Shown in pieces: positions 40,153 to 48,025 of a stretch of 48,564 bases of DNA. Numbering within the stretch: the first letter of the stretch is position 1; each line of letters begins with the position of its first letter. The stretch is taken from the NCBI GenBank assembly GCA_017440925.1, contig JAFSAP010000053.1, positions 1 through 48,564 on the forward strand, read 5' to 3'. The position numbers and the translations under genes are program-made. The DNA is from Oscillospiraceae bacterium. GTDB lineage: Bacteria; Bacillota; Clostridia; Oscillospirales; Oscillospiraceae. The notes beneath the pieces are model-generated. The model was not told the DNA's origin. It ran no database searches and saw only the letters and a program-made list of their open reading frames with translations.

Positions 40153-41637
40153 ATGTTTAAAGAAAGAAAAATGTTACTAGGAAAAAACGGCAGGAAAATG
40201 ATGCTGTGCCTGCTTGCATCCCTGCTCTTGGTTACTCTCTGCGCTTGCGCAGCACAGGAGGATGGTAACAAGGAAGAAAGTGTTTATCATGATACTTCCA
40301 ATGTGGAACAAACCCTTCCGGAAGAGCATACCGAGGCAGAGGATCCCAGTGAGGAACCGGAAGAAGTCAAGAATGAGGCATCTCAGCCCAAAAAGGATGT
40401 CTTTGAAGATGGCCCTCTTGCCGGTATGCAGAAAAACTCTATTGATGTTGCAGAAAAAGCACTGAAAAATGCAAAAGATAGCAAGAAAGAAGAAGCTGTC
40501 AGGAAAGCGGTGGAGGAGGATTTCATCTGGCCCGACGGCAGTGTGTATTCAGGCGATATGGTAAATGGAAAAGCCGAAGGCAAGGGTAAGATTACCTGGC
40601 CGGACGGTGGCACCTATGAGGGCGAATGGAAGAACAACAAACGCCATGGTATGGGCAAAGAAACTTACGCCGACGGCAGCAGCTACAATGGCGAATGGAA
40701 ATACAACATGCGCGACGGTCAGGGCAAAATGACCTGGGTGTATGATGGCAAGTACATAGAGACTTACGAAGGCGAATGGAAAAACGATGAATTCCATGGC
40801 CAGGGTAAGCATGTCTGGCCGGATGGTAGCTCCTATGAGGGCGAATTGAAGAATGGTAATCCTGACGGTTATGGCAAAGAGACGATTCCCGGCAGTTATA
40901 CCTACGAAGGCCAGTGGGTAGATGGTCAATATAATGGCCAGGGAAAACTGACAGAAGCCGATGGCACCTGCTATGAAGGTGAATTTGAAGATGGTGGCTG
41001 CATCGGCCAGGGTAAGATAACCTGGGCGAATGGCAAAGTATATGAAGGTGAATGGAAGAACGCCAGTCAGAACGGTCAGGGCAAAATGACCTGGCCGGAT
41101 GGAAAAGTCCATGAGGGTCAGTGGAAGGATGGCAAGCGCGAAGGATACGGAAAAACGACTTTGGCAGATGGTACCATCTTTGAAGGCCAGTGGAAAAACG
41201 ATACCATCGATGGTCAGGGAAAACTGACGACCTCAAATGGCATGGTCTATGAAGGCCAGTGGAAAAATGGTGTCAGAGAAGGCCAGGGTAAAATGAAGGA
41301 AGCCGACGGTAGTATTTATGAAGGCCAGTGGAAGAATGGCACCAGGGAAGGTCAGGGAACCATGACCTGGCCCAGTGGTGAAAAATATGAAGGCGAATGG
41401 AAGAAAGATCAGCGAAACGGAATCGGAAAAAATACCTGGGCAGATGGGACAGTTTACGAAGGTGAATGGCTCGCAGATAAAATAGAAGGCCAGGGAACCA
41501 TGATCTGGCCTGACGGCAGGGTCTATGAAGGCCAGTGGAAGAACGATAATATCAATGGCCAGGGAAAACTGACAGATACGGACGGCACCGTGTATGAAGG
41601 CGACTGGGTCGACGGCGGGTTGGTGAAGCAGAAATAA
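40153..41637 (+). CDS. MORN-repeat lipoprotein
   Basis: 494 residues. Signal peptide with lipobox LVTLCAC (anchor Cys near 32-34), an acidic Glu-rich stretch (about 35-80), a Lys/Ala-rich helix (85-120), then 15 full and one partial MORN repeats (about 118-494) with a 23-residue period: PDGxxYEGEWKNGxxxGxGKxTW. MORN repeats form stacked beta-hairpins and bind partners or lipids. GGAAGCGGTAATCCC precedes the start. It is less GC-rich than its neighbours. Function unknown; surface scaffold is a guess. Confidence 0.88.
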   Translation: MFKERKMLLGKNGRKMMLCLLASLLLVTLCACAAQEDGNKEESVYHDTSNVEQTLPEEHTEAEDPSEEPEEVKNEASQPKKDVFEDGPLAGMQKNSIDVAEKALKNAKDSKKEEAVRKAVEEDFIWPDGSVYSGDMVNGKAEGKGKITWPDGGTYEGEWKNNKRHGMGKETYADGSSYNGEWKYNMRDGQGKMTWVYDGKYIETYEGEWKNDEFHGQGKHVWPDGSSYEGELKNGNPDGYGKETIPGSYTYEGQWVDGQYNGQGKLTEADGTCYEGEFEDGGCIGQGKITWANGKVYEGEWKNASQNGQGKMTWPDGKVHEGQWKDGKREGYGKTTLADGTIFEGQWKNDTIDGQGKLTTSNGMVYEGQWKNGVREGQGKMKEADGSIYEGQWKNGTREGQGTMTWPSGEKYEGEWKKDQRNGIGKNTWADGTVYEGEWLADKIEGQGTMIWPDGRVYEGQWKNDNINGQGKLTDTDGTVYEGDWVDGGLVKQK

Positions 41638-41736
41638 TCGCATTTTTCCGCGGTTGTCCAATAAAAAGAGTATCAGAAAGAAAAAAGACATGCATACGAA
41701 AATGCATGCCGTGATGAAAACCGGGAGGAAAGAGAA

Positions 41737-42621
41737 ATGTCCAAAGAGTACACCATTGAAAACGAGTACGTAAAGCTCACGGTCACCACCTGGGGTGCCC
41801 AGGTCAAGAGCGTCGTTCGCAAGTGCGACGGCGTGGAGCACATCTGGCAGGCCGACAAGGAGGTCTGGGGCTACCATGCGCCCATCCTGTTCCCCCACTG
41901 CGGCAAGGTGGTGGACGGCGTGATCGAGGCCAAGGGCCAGACCTATGAATCCGGCCAGCACGGCTTTGCCCGTCTGATGGAGCATGACTTTGTGGATCAG
42001 ACCCGGGATACCATCGTTCTGGAGCTGTGTTCCAATGAAGAAACACTTAACAAGTTCCCCTATGAATTCCGCCTGGTGTCCACCTTCACCCTGGAGGGCG
42101 ATACTGTTCACCATACCCTGACGGTGGAAAATCTGGACAGTGAGGCGCTGCCCTTCGGCATCGGCTACCACCCCGCTTTCACCATTCCCTTTGATGATAA
42201 GCACGTGGCCACCGACTATGAGCTGCGGTTCTCCGAGGTGGAATCCCCCATCTGTCTGAACTGCCTGCCCCATGGTCTGCTCCATGGCAATCTGTATCTG
42301 ATGCCCGCCAATATCAAGCGGATTCCCATTGATGAGTACCTCTTTGCCAATGACAGCCACTGCATGGTAAATCTGAAGTCCGAAAAGCTGGGTGTTTATG
42401 AAAAGGGCACCGGCCGCGGCGTGGTCTGCAACATTTCGGAGTTCCCCTATACCCTGCTTTGGAGTAAGCCCGGCGAGCCCAAGTTTATCTGCATCGAGCC
42501 CTGGCACAGCCTGCCTTCCCCCGAGGGCGGCAGCAAGAAATGGGAGGAAAAGGCCGCTGCGACTGTCCTGCAGCCCGGCGAAGCCTGGAGCTGCACATTG
42601 TCCACTTCCTTTGTACGTTAA
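41737..42621 (+). CDS. Aldose 1-epimerase family protein (LacX-like)
   Basis: 294 residues of the galactose mutarotase fold. TIENEYVKLTVTTWGAQVKSV opens it. HAPILFPHCGKV near 47, GQHGFAR near 74, FGIGYHPAF near 142 (His-Pro-Ala-Phe of the active site) and CIEPWHSLPSPEG near 251 fit LacX-type epimerases. It probably interconverts sugar anomers; the sugar is unknown. GGGAGGAAAGAGAA precedes the start. A small GCATGCAT-like hairpin lies at 41690-41712. Confidence 0.84.
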   Translation: MSKEYTIENEYVKLTVTTWGAQVKSVVRKCDGVEHIWQADKEVWGYHAPILFPHCGKVVDGVIEAKGQTYESGQHGFARLMEHDFVDQTRDTIVLELCSNEETLNKFPYEFRLVSTFTLEGDTVHHTLTVENLDSEALPFGIGYHPAFTIPFDDKHVATDYELRFSEVESPICLNCLPHGLLHGNLYLMPANIKRIPIDEYLFANDSHCMVNLKSEKLGVYEKGTGRGVVCNISEFPYTLLWSKPGEPKFICIEPWHSLPSPEGGSKKWEEKAAATVLQPGEAWSCTLSTSFVR

Positions 42622-42626
42622 TGAAA

Positions 42627-42656
42627 TATAAGGGGAGGGTCAAGACCCTCCCCTAT
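42627..42656. repeat. GTAGGGG palindrome family, copy 5
   Basis: GGGGAGGGTC, AA, GACCCTCCCC with TATA/TATA outer bases. It lies after the epimerase gene and may help end its transcript. Confidence 0.7.
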
Positions 42657-42664
42657 AGAAGAAA

Positions 42665-42690
42665 ACGCCCACTCGGATGAGTGGGCGTTA
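42665..42690 (-). terminator. Terminator of the minus-strand XRE gene
   Basis: ACGCCCACTC / GAGTGGGCGT around GGAT; the minus strand then runs into TTTTC. Confidence 0.75.
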
Positions 42691-42692
42691 TG

Positions 42693-42899
42693 CTATTGCA
42701 TTTCCTCTTTCAGTCCCAGCAGCCAGTCGGCAGAAATGCCGTAGAATTTGCATAATACCACAACATAGCGAACAGGAATCTCAAATTTACCATTTTCGTA
42801 TCGGGAATATTGCTGCTGAGGAATCCCCAAAACCTCAGCGATTTGTTTTTGAGATAGCTTCCGAATTTTTCGTGCTTCGGATAAACGTTCTTCAATCAT
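42693..42899 (-). CDS. Small XRE-family DNA-binding regulator
   Basis: 68 residues from ATG 42899; GAGGAA lies upstream and a longer frame would cross the operator region. The helix-turn-helix is LSEARKIRKLSQKQIAEVLGIPQQQYSRYENGKFEIP with the usual QKxIAxxLGIxQxxxSRYE pattern. KFYGISADWLLG ends the fold. It stands divergent to another small XRE gene and shares a region with three palindromic sites, so it may control both. Confidence 0.86.
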   Translation of the reverse strand: MIEERLSEARKIRKLSQKQIAEVLGIPQQQYSRYENGKFEIPVRYVVVLCKFYGISADWLLGLKEEMQ

Positions 42900-42933
42900 A
42901 ATAGGTTCCTCAAGAAAACAGTTTTTTATAGCG

Positions 42934-43006
42934 TACAACAAAATAGATGTATTGACAAACATCAATAGTGTTGTTAAACTGTATGTTATACATCAAATTT
43001 GTTGTA
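42934..43006. promoter_or_regulatory. Divergent regulatory region with three palindromic operators
   Basis: Sites TACAACAAAATAGATGTA (42934-42951), AACATCAATAGTGTTGTT (42958-42975) and TACATCAAATTTGTTGTA (42989-43006) share a palindromic pattern TACAWCAAA...TTGWTGTA. A plus-strand promoter TTGACA (42952-42957), 17 bases, TAAACT (42975-42980) runs through the middle. Site 2 fills the spacer and site 3 lies over the start region, so bound protein should block it. Confidence 0.65.
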
Positions 43007-43022
43007 TAAAGGAGGAAAAATT

Positions 43023-43268
43023 ATGGAGGATTGGAGAATCAATTTCTGTCAGAATCTGCGGCATCTGCGGCAGGTGTACGGCCTGACCCAGAGGGAAATG
43101 GCCGGGATTGTGGGGGTCAGCCTGGGTACCTATGGAAAAATGGAGCGGTGCGATCCCAGGGTGCGGATCCATAGCGGCCGTGTCTGCCGCATCTGCGACC
43201 ATTTCAACGTCCGCACAGACGATATGCTGTACCAAAACTGGCCGCAAATGCTGGAAACCAAATCGTAG
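43023..43268 (+). CDS. Small XRE-like DNA-binding regulator
   Basis: 81 residues from ATG 43023 behind AAAGGAGGAAAAATT. The helix-turn-helix is NLRHLRQVYGLTQREMAGIVGVSLGTYGKMERCD. Its recognition helix (SLGTYGKMER) differs from that of its divergent neighbour (PQQQYSRYEN), and ICDHFNVRTDDMLY ends the fold. Two small divergent XRE genes with shared operators recall phage-type switches, but no phage genes are near. Confidence 0.84.
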   Translation: MEDWRINFCQNLRHLRQVYGLTQREMAGIVGVSLGTYGKMERCDPRVRIHSGRVCRICDHFNVRTDDMLYQNWPQMLETKS

Positions 43269-43308
43269 GGCGGGGTTTGTGACCGAAGGAAATAGGGGCT
43301 CCCCCTAC
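43265..43308. repeat. GTAGGGG palindrome family, copy 6 (degenerate)
   Basis: GTAGGGCGGGGTTTGTGACC, then AGGGGCTCCCCCTAC; arms only partly pair. A terminator-like GCCCCACC / GGTGAGG followed by TTTTTG lies at 43318-43342. Confidence 0.5.
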
Positions 43309-43373
43309 AGAAGAAAAGCCCCACCAATCGGTGAGGTTTTTGTCATGGTGATGGGAAAAGTATCAGATTTCCG

Positions 43374-43498
43374 TGTCATTGCGAGCCATTCCGCAGAATG
43401 GCGTGGCAATCTCCTGGCAGGATGAAGGATTTTGCAGTGCAGACTGGTGGATGGTACCGGGAGATTGCCACGGTCGCTGACGCTCCCTCGCAATGACA
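43374..43498. repeat. TGTCATTGCGAG-type dispersed element, copy 3
   Basis: Starts TGTCATTGCGAGCC and GCGTGGCAATCTCC, ends GGAGATTGCCACGG and CTCGCAATGACA: inverted ends of about 30 bases, with a CATTCCGCAGAATG hairpin. No gene lies in 43269-43729. Confidence 0.8.
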
Positions 43499-43596
43499 TG
43501 CAAATTACGATACGGCTTATAAAATAAGAATCCCCTGCCTTCAGGCAGAGCGTAGTCCTTAACCACCGTTTAACGTTTGTTCTTAAAATATGCATA

Positions 43597-43620
43597 ATCC
43601 CCTGCCCGAAGGCAGGGGAT
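43597..43620. terminator. Hairpin ATCCCCTGCC / GGCAGGGGAT
   Basis: Perfect 10-bp stem with a CGAA loop. A weaker relative CCCCTGCCTTCAGGCAG lies at 43530. It is followed by CTATTAACC, as is the oadB terminator. Confidence 0.55.
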
Positions 43621-43626
43621 TGGCTA

Positions 43627-43686
43627 TTAACCAAGCGGCTTCAGCAGGAAACCTGCTTCGCATGTTTCCCGCTGACATTGGTTCTT
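43627..43686. other. Structured segment that resembles the end of oadB
   Basis: On the minus strand it reads AGFLLKPLG then stop, close to the oadB end [10 protein letters not shown]. The match is limited to about nine codons. The same bases form an imperfect hairpin: ACCAA...TCAGC...GGAAAC and GTTTCC...GCTGA...TTGGT. Confidence 0.4.
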
Positions 43687-43697
43687 TTAAAGTGCAT

Positions 43698-43723
43698 AAA
43701 ACCCCACCTTGCGGTGGGGTTTT
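43698..43723 (-). terminator. Terminator of the decarboxylase operon
   Basis: AAAACCCCACC / GGTGGGGTTTT around TTGC, right after the oadB stop on the minus strand. Confidence 0.9.
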
Positions 43724-43729
43724 GTGCTA

Positions 43730-44962
43730 TTAACCGAAGACGCTCAGCAGGAAACCTGCGGCGATGGCGGAGCCGATGACACCGGCCACGTTGGGACCCA
43801 TGGCGTGCATCAGCAGGAAGTTGGAGGGGTTGTTCTTCTGGCCCACGGTGTTGGCAACACGGGCAGCCATGGGAACAGCGGAAACACCGGCGGAGCCGAT
43901 CAGAGGATTGACCTTACCCTTGGTAGCCTTCCACATCACCAGGCCGCCGATCAGACCACCAGCGGTGGACATACCGAAAGCGATAACACCCAGCACCACG
44001 ATGGACAGGGTCTGCACGGTCAGGAAGTTGGAGCCCACCATGGTGGCGCCCACGGAGGTAGACAGCAGAATGGTGACGATGTTCATCAGAGCATTCTGAA
44101 CGGTGTCAGACAGGCGGTCGGTGACGCCGGTCTCCTTGAACAGGTTGCCCAGCATCAGGCAGCCGATCAGAGGAGCGGTGTCGGGCAGCAGCAGAGCCAC
44201 GAAGATAACGACCACGATGGGGAAGATGATCTTCTCGGTCTTGGAGACCTGGCGGGTCTGGACCATCTTGATCTTACGCTGCTCGGGAGTGGTCAGCGCA
44301 TTCATGATGGGGGGCTGGATCAGAGGGATCAGCGCCATGTAGGAATAGGCTGCCACAGCGATGGCGCCCAGCAGGTGGGGAGCCAGCTTGGAGGTCAGGA
44401 AGATGGCGGTGGGGCCGTCAGCGCCGCCGATGATGCCGATGGAGGCAGCCTCGGGGCCGGTAAAGCCCAGCTCGGGGCTGATGAGGTTCATGGCAACAGC
44501 GCCGAAGAAGGCGGCGAACACGCCCAGCTGGGCAGCAGCGCCCAGCAGCAGGGACTTGGGATTGCTCAGAAGGGGGCCAAAGTCGGTCATAGCGCCGACA
44601 CCCATGAAGATCAGGCAGGGATACAGGCTGGTCTTAACGCCGATATAGAAGATATCCAGCAGACCGCCATGGCGCATGATCTCACCATAGGAATGATAGA
44701 AGGGGCTGGCTTCGTCCATGAAAGCAGTCCACAGCTCCTGGTGATACAATCCACCCATAGGCAGGTTGCTAAGCAGGCAGCCGAAGGCAATGCCGCACAG
44801 CAGCAGGGGCTCGAACTTCTTGACGATGGCCAGGTACAGCAGCACGCAGGAGATGACCAGCATCACCAGGTTCTGCCAGCCGCCGTCACCGAAGCCGGCG
44901 GACAGGGCTGCGAAACCGGAGGAGTTCCACAGATTTAAGAGTACTTCACCAATATTGATCAT
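43730..44962 (-). CDS. oadB: Na+-translocating decarboxylase, beta subunit
   Basis: 410 residues, very hydrophobic. This is the membrane channel of the oxaloacetate/methylmalonyl/glutaconyl-CoA decarboxylase family, which drives Na+ out when carboxybiotin is decarboxylated. [29 protein letters not shown] near 119 and [14 protein letters not shown] near 196 are the family's hallmark loops with the Asp that binds Na+. ASTSVGATM-like and [13 protein letters not shown] near the end are also typical. Last gene of the operon. Paralogues for other substrates look alike, so the substrate rests on OadA. Confidence 0.92.
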   Translation of the reverse strand: MINIGEVLLNLWNSSGFAALSAGFGDGGWQNLVMLVISCVLLYLAIVKKFEPLLLCGIAFGCLLSNLPMGGLYHQELWTAFMDEASPFYHSYGEIMRHGGLLDIFYIGVKTSLYPCLIFMGVGAMTDFGPLLSNPKSLLLGAAAQLGVFAAFFGAVAMNLISPELGFTGPEAASIGIIGGADGPTAIFLTSKLAPHLLGAIAVAAYSYMALIPLIQPPIMNALTTPEQRKIKMVQTRQVSKTEKIIFPIVVVIFVALLLPDTAPLIGCLMLGNLFKETGVTDRLSDTVQNALMNIVTILLSTSVGATMVGSNFLTVQTLSIVVLGVIAFGMSTAGGLIGGLVMWKATKGKVNPLIGSAGVSAVPMAARVANTVGQKNNPSNFLLMHAMGPNVAGVIGSAIAAGFLLSVFG

Positions 44963-44973
44963 GGCGATCCTCC

Positions 44974-45675
44974 TTAGCCCAGGACGACCATGGTATCACC
45001 GGTGTTAACAGTGGAACCCTTCTGAACCAGAACCTGGGCAACGGTGCCGGCCTTGGGAGCCATGATCTCGTTTTCCATCTTCATAGCTTCCAGAACCAGC
45101 AGAACTTCGCCTTCCTTGACGGCCTGGCCTGCGGTGACGTTGACCTTCAGAATGTTGCCGGGCATGGGAGCCTTCACAGCCTCACCGGCCACGGGGGCAG
45201 CGGCGGGAGCAGGAGCGGCAGCAGGAGCAGGTGCAGCAACGGGTGCAGCAGCCACAGGTGCGGGAGCGGCAGCGGGAGCAGCGGCAACGGTGCCGCCGAT
45301 GGCTACCAGCAGGTCACCGGTGTTGACGGTGCTGCCCTTGGCAACGGGAACGGCGGAGATGACACCTGCGCAGGGAGCGTAGATCTCGTTCTCCATCTTC
45401 ATGGCTTCCAGAACGCACAGCAGCTGGCCTTCCTTCACAGTTTCACCCACGGAAACGGCAACCTTCAGGATGTTGCCGGGCATGGGAGCCTTGACGGATT
45501 CGCCGCCGGTGACGGTCATGCCGCCTGCAGCAGGTGCAGCAGCGGGAGCGGCCACAGCAGCAGCCACGGGAGCAGCGGCAGGGGCCAGAGCCTCATATTC
45601 GGCAACACACATTGCCTTGTCTGCGACCACTTCAACCTCATAGGTGCGGCCGTTCAGAGTAACCTTATATTTCAT
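44974..45675 (-). CDS. Biotin carrier protein with two biotinyl domains
   Basis: 233 residues. N-terminal [17 protein letters not shown], Ala/Pro-rich linker, biotinyl domain 1 (about 59-127, EAMKMEN with Lys93), a second Ala/Pro linker (130-164), and biotinyl domain 2 (165-233, EAMKMEN with Lys199). The domains are close copies ([12 protein letters not shown] in each). Each Lys should carry biotin and shuttle CO2 from OadA to OadB. Decarboxylase carriers usually have one biotin domain. It lies 3 bases after oadG. Confidence 0.92.
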   Translation of the reverse strand: MKYKVTLNGRTYEVEVVADKAMCVAEYEALAPAAAPVAAAVAAPAAAPAAGGMTVTGGESVKAPMPGNILKVAVSVGETVKEGQLLCVLEAMKMENEIYAPCAGVISAVPVAKGSTVNTGDLLVAIGGTVAAAPAAAPAPVAAAPVAAPAPAAAPAPAAAPVAGEAVKAPMPGNILKVNVTAGQAVKEGEVLLVLEAMKMENEIMAPKAGTVAQVLVQKGSTVNTGDTMVVLG

Positions 45676-45678
45676 GTT

Positions 45679-46074
45679 TTACTTGACCTCCTTGATGGAA
45701 ATGAAGCGCAGCTCGTTCAGGGGCTTGCCCATCTTGTTGGCTACGATTGCCATGATCATGGCAGCGGTCTTGGGTTCCACATCATACAGCTTCAGCTGGC
45801 CGGCAGTGCCGGGGGCAGGCTGAGCCTGGGTGGGCAGGACGATCTCACCCTTGGTATGGGGTGCCACGGGAACGGCATCGATGCCGACCTTGGCTGCGGC
45901 AGCCTTCTCGGCGGCCTTCTTGTCCTTTGCAATGAAGATCTTGCCCATGGCCATGACCACCAGCATCAGCAGGATCAGGCCAAAGAACACCACGGCGTAG
46001 CCCAGCACAGCAACGATGGCGGCATTGGGCATGCTGATGTTCACAAGATCGGGAGCGGTGGAAGTTAACATCAT
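45679..46074 (-). CDS. oadG: Decarboxylase gamma-type membrane subunit
   Basis: 131 residues from ATG 46074, with AAAGGAGGTAACACA upstream. A short periplasmic start, one membrane helix (about 20-45, VAVLGYAVVFFGLILLMLVVMAMG), a Lys/Ala-rich cytosolic part (AKDKKAAEKAAAA) and a C-terminal region (AAMIMAIVANKMGKPLNELRFISIKEV). OadG ties OadA to the membrane; the length suits the family. It is placed between oadA and the biotin carrier. Confidence 0.82.
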   Translation of the reverse strand: MMLTSTAPDLVNISMPNAAIVAVLGYAVVFFGLILLMLVVMAMGKIFIAKDKKAAEKAAAAKVGIDAVPVAPHTKGEIVLPTQAQPAPGTAGQLKLYDVEPKTAAMIMAIVANKMGKPLNELRFISIKEVK

Positions 46075-46088
46075 TGTGTTACCTCCTT

Positions 46089-47474
46089 TTAGCACTCGAC
46101 GATAGAGTAAGTGCAGACATTCTCTTCCTTGGCCTTCCGGTTCTCCAGATACTTTTCAGCCAGGTTGGGGAATGCGATATAGCTCAGAACATCCTCATCG
46201 GTCTTGGCCAGGTCGCCCAGCTTTTCCCGGGTCTTTTCCACAACGGGCTCCAGGGTGTCGGCGTAGCGGCCCTCCAGGGGCTTCTCGTCGCCCAGGATGT
46301 GAGCGCGGATCTCCTCGTTGATGGGAGCGGGGGTGGTGCCGTACTCACCGCGGCAGTAAGCCTTGATCTCCTTGGAGACGGACTTGTAGCGCTCGCCGTC
46401 CAGAACATTGCGGACAGCCTGGACGCCGACCATCTGGGAAGTGGGGGTGACCAGGGGAGGATAGCCCATGTCGGCACGGACCTTGGGAGTCTCCAGCAGA
46501 GCCTCGTCCAGACGGTCCAGAGCGTTCATCTGCTTCAGCTGGCTCAGCAGGTTGGAGAGCATGCCGCCGGGGATCTGGTAGGTCAGGCACTGGGTATCGG
46601 TGGCCATGGACTTGGGCATCAGGGTGCCGTCCTTGATGAATTCGTCGCGGATGCCCTTGAAGTAGTCAGCCATGGTCTTGGTGGCAACATCGTCGATGTC
46701 CACTTCGTAGCCCAGCTGGCGCAGAGCGTAGGCCAGGGTCTCGGTAGCGGGCTGGGAAGTACCGCCGGAGAAGGGAGAGATGGCGGTGTCGATGATGTCA
46801 CAGCCAGCCTCAACAGCCTTCAGGTAGGTCATGAAGGCCAGACCGGTGGTGGAGTGGGTGTGCAGGTCGATGGGCATGCCGGGAACAGCGTCCTTGATGG
46901 CGGAAACCAGATCGTAAGCTTCCTGGGGGCCCATGATGCCGGCCATATCCTTAATGCAGATGGTGGAAGCGCCCATTTCCTTCAGTTCCTTCACGGTCTG
47001 CACGTACTTGGCGTGGGTGTGAACGGGAGAGGTGGTGTAGGAAATGCAGCCGGAAGCGATGGCGCCGGCATTGACAGCAGCATCCATAGCGACCTTCAGA
47101 TTGTTGACGTCGTTCAGAGCGTCAAAGATGCGGATCACATCGATGCCGTTCTCAACAGCCTTCTTGACGAAGAGCTTGACAAAGTCATCGGGATAGTGGG
47201 AGTAGCCCAGAACGTTCTGGCCGCGCAGCAGCATCTGCAGCTTGGTGTTCTTCACCTGTGCGCGGATCTTGCGCAGACGCTCCCAGGGATCTTCGTTCAG
47301 ATAACGCAGGCAGACGTCGAAGGTGGCACCGCCCCAGCACTCGATGGCGTAGTAGCCGACCTTGTCGATGGTCTCCAGCATGGGAGCGAACTTCTCGAAG
47401 GGCAGGCGGGTTGCGATCAGAGACTGGTTTGCGTCACGCAGAACGGTCTCCACAAACTGAACTTTTTGTGCCAT
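46089..47474 (-). CDS. oadA: Oxaloacetate decarboxylase alpha subunit (carboxyltransferase)
   Basis: 461 residues from ATG 47474 (GGAGGTTACATACACA upstream). The TIM barrel shows VETVLRDANQSL near 8, ECWGGATFDV near 46, LRGQNVLGY near 83, RIFDALND near 115, CIKDMAGI near 172 and DLHTHSTTG near 203, the metal-binding His pair. The conserved carboxyltransferase tail PGGMLSNL near 300 follows. It lacks a biotin domain, which is supplied by the separate carrier. With pckA beside it, it probably acts on oxaloacetate; pyruvate carboxylase or methylmalonyl relatives cannot be excluded. Confidence 0.92.
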   Translation of the reverse strand: MAQKVQFVETVLRDANQSLIATRLPFEKFAPMLETIDKVGYYAIECWGGATFDVCLRYLNEDPWERLRKIRAQVKNTKLQMLLRGQNVLGYSHYPDDFVKLFVKKAVENGIDVIRIFDALNDVNNLKVAMDAAVNAGAIASGCISYTTSPVHTHAKYVQTVKELKEMGASTICIKDMAGIMGPQEAYDLVSAIKDAVPGMPIDLHTHSTTGLAFMTYLKAVEAGCDIIDTAISPFSGGTSQPATETLAYALRQLGYEVDIDDVATKTMADYFKGIRDEFIKDGTLMPKSMATDTQCLTYQIPGGMLSNLLSQLKQMNALDRLDEALLETPKVRADMGYPPLVTPTSQMVGVQAVRNVLDGERYKSVSKEIKAYCRGEYGTTPAPINEEIRAHILGDEKPLEGRYADTLEPVVEKTREKLGDLAKTDEDVLSYIAFPNLAEKYLENRKAKEENVCTYSIVEC

Positions 47475-48025
47475 TGTGTATGTAACCTCCGTAGATAGGA
47501 TTTGAAATGGATGTATCAAAAACACTTATCAAAAAGCCATTTTGGTAAAGGCGAATGATAACTGAATGGAGACATCCTGTTATTTTAAACCAACGTACCA
47601 GCAGGGGTGAAAGGCAGTTGGTGAAAAACAATAAATTTGGAAAAGGTGGACACTTCTGATTTGTAACAGTCTACAAATTGGCTTTTTTGGGGTTTTTCGG
47701 GGTTTTTCCCAATCTCCACCAAATACATCCTATCATAAATCCAGATAAATGTAAACACATTTTTTCGGCAAATCCGTATTTCTTTATCGTTTCTTTGGCC
47801 TGCGGACAGGTGCTCCGGATTTGTTTTCCGCAACGGAAAATAAAAATTTTCACTTCGTCGAAATGCAGTCAAAAAAATTGCTTTTGGAAAAAACTTTCAA
47901 AGTTTCTATTGATTTTTGATTATCGATAGTGTATGATAAAATCACGAAATCTGGGATACCGATACGGAAAGCAAATAAGTGATCCGCACCGGTGTTACTA
48001 TTTAATATGAAAGAGGTTACCTATT
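47475..48025. promoter_or_regulatory. 550-bp divergent region between oadA and pckA
   Basis: No gene is visible. It is A+T-rich (for example near 47680-47790 and 47840-47940), in contrast to the coding DNA around it. TTTTTGGGG / TTTTTCGGGG repeats occur near 47684-47705. The pckA promoter lies at 47909-47937. The oadA promoter could not be placed with confidence. Confidence 0.6.
47909..47937 (+). promoter_or_regulatory. Promoter of pckA with a palindrome in the spacer
   Basis: TTGATT, a 17-base spacer, TATGAT. TATCGATA lies in the spacer (47921-47928) and CTATTGAT / ATCGATAG form an inverted repeat over the -35, so a repressor or activator may bind here. Confidence 0.65.

Noticed and set aside
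42693-43268. Prophage immunity region
   Set aside because: The XRE pair resembles a phage switch but no integrase, structural or lysis genes occur nearby.
46074-47498. 474-codon plus-strand frame
   Set aside because: Mirror of oadA, with Gly/Val/Asp/Leu-rich sequence and no known motifs.
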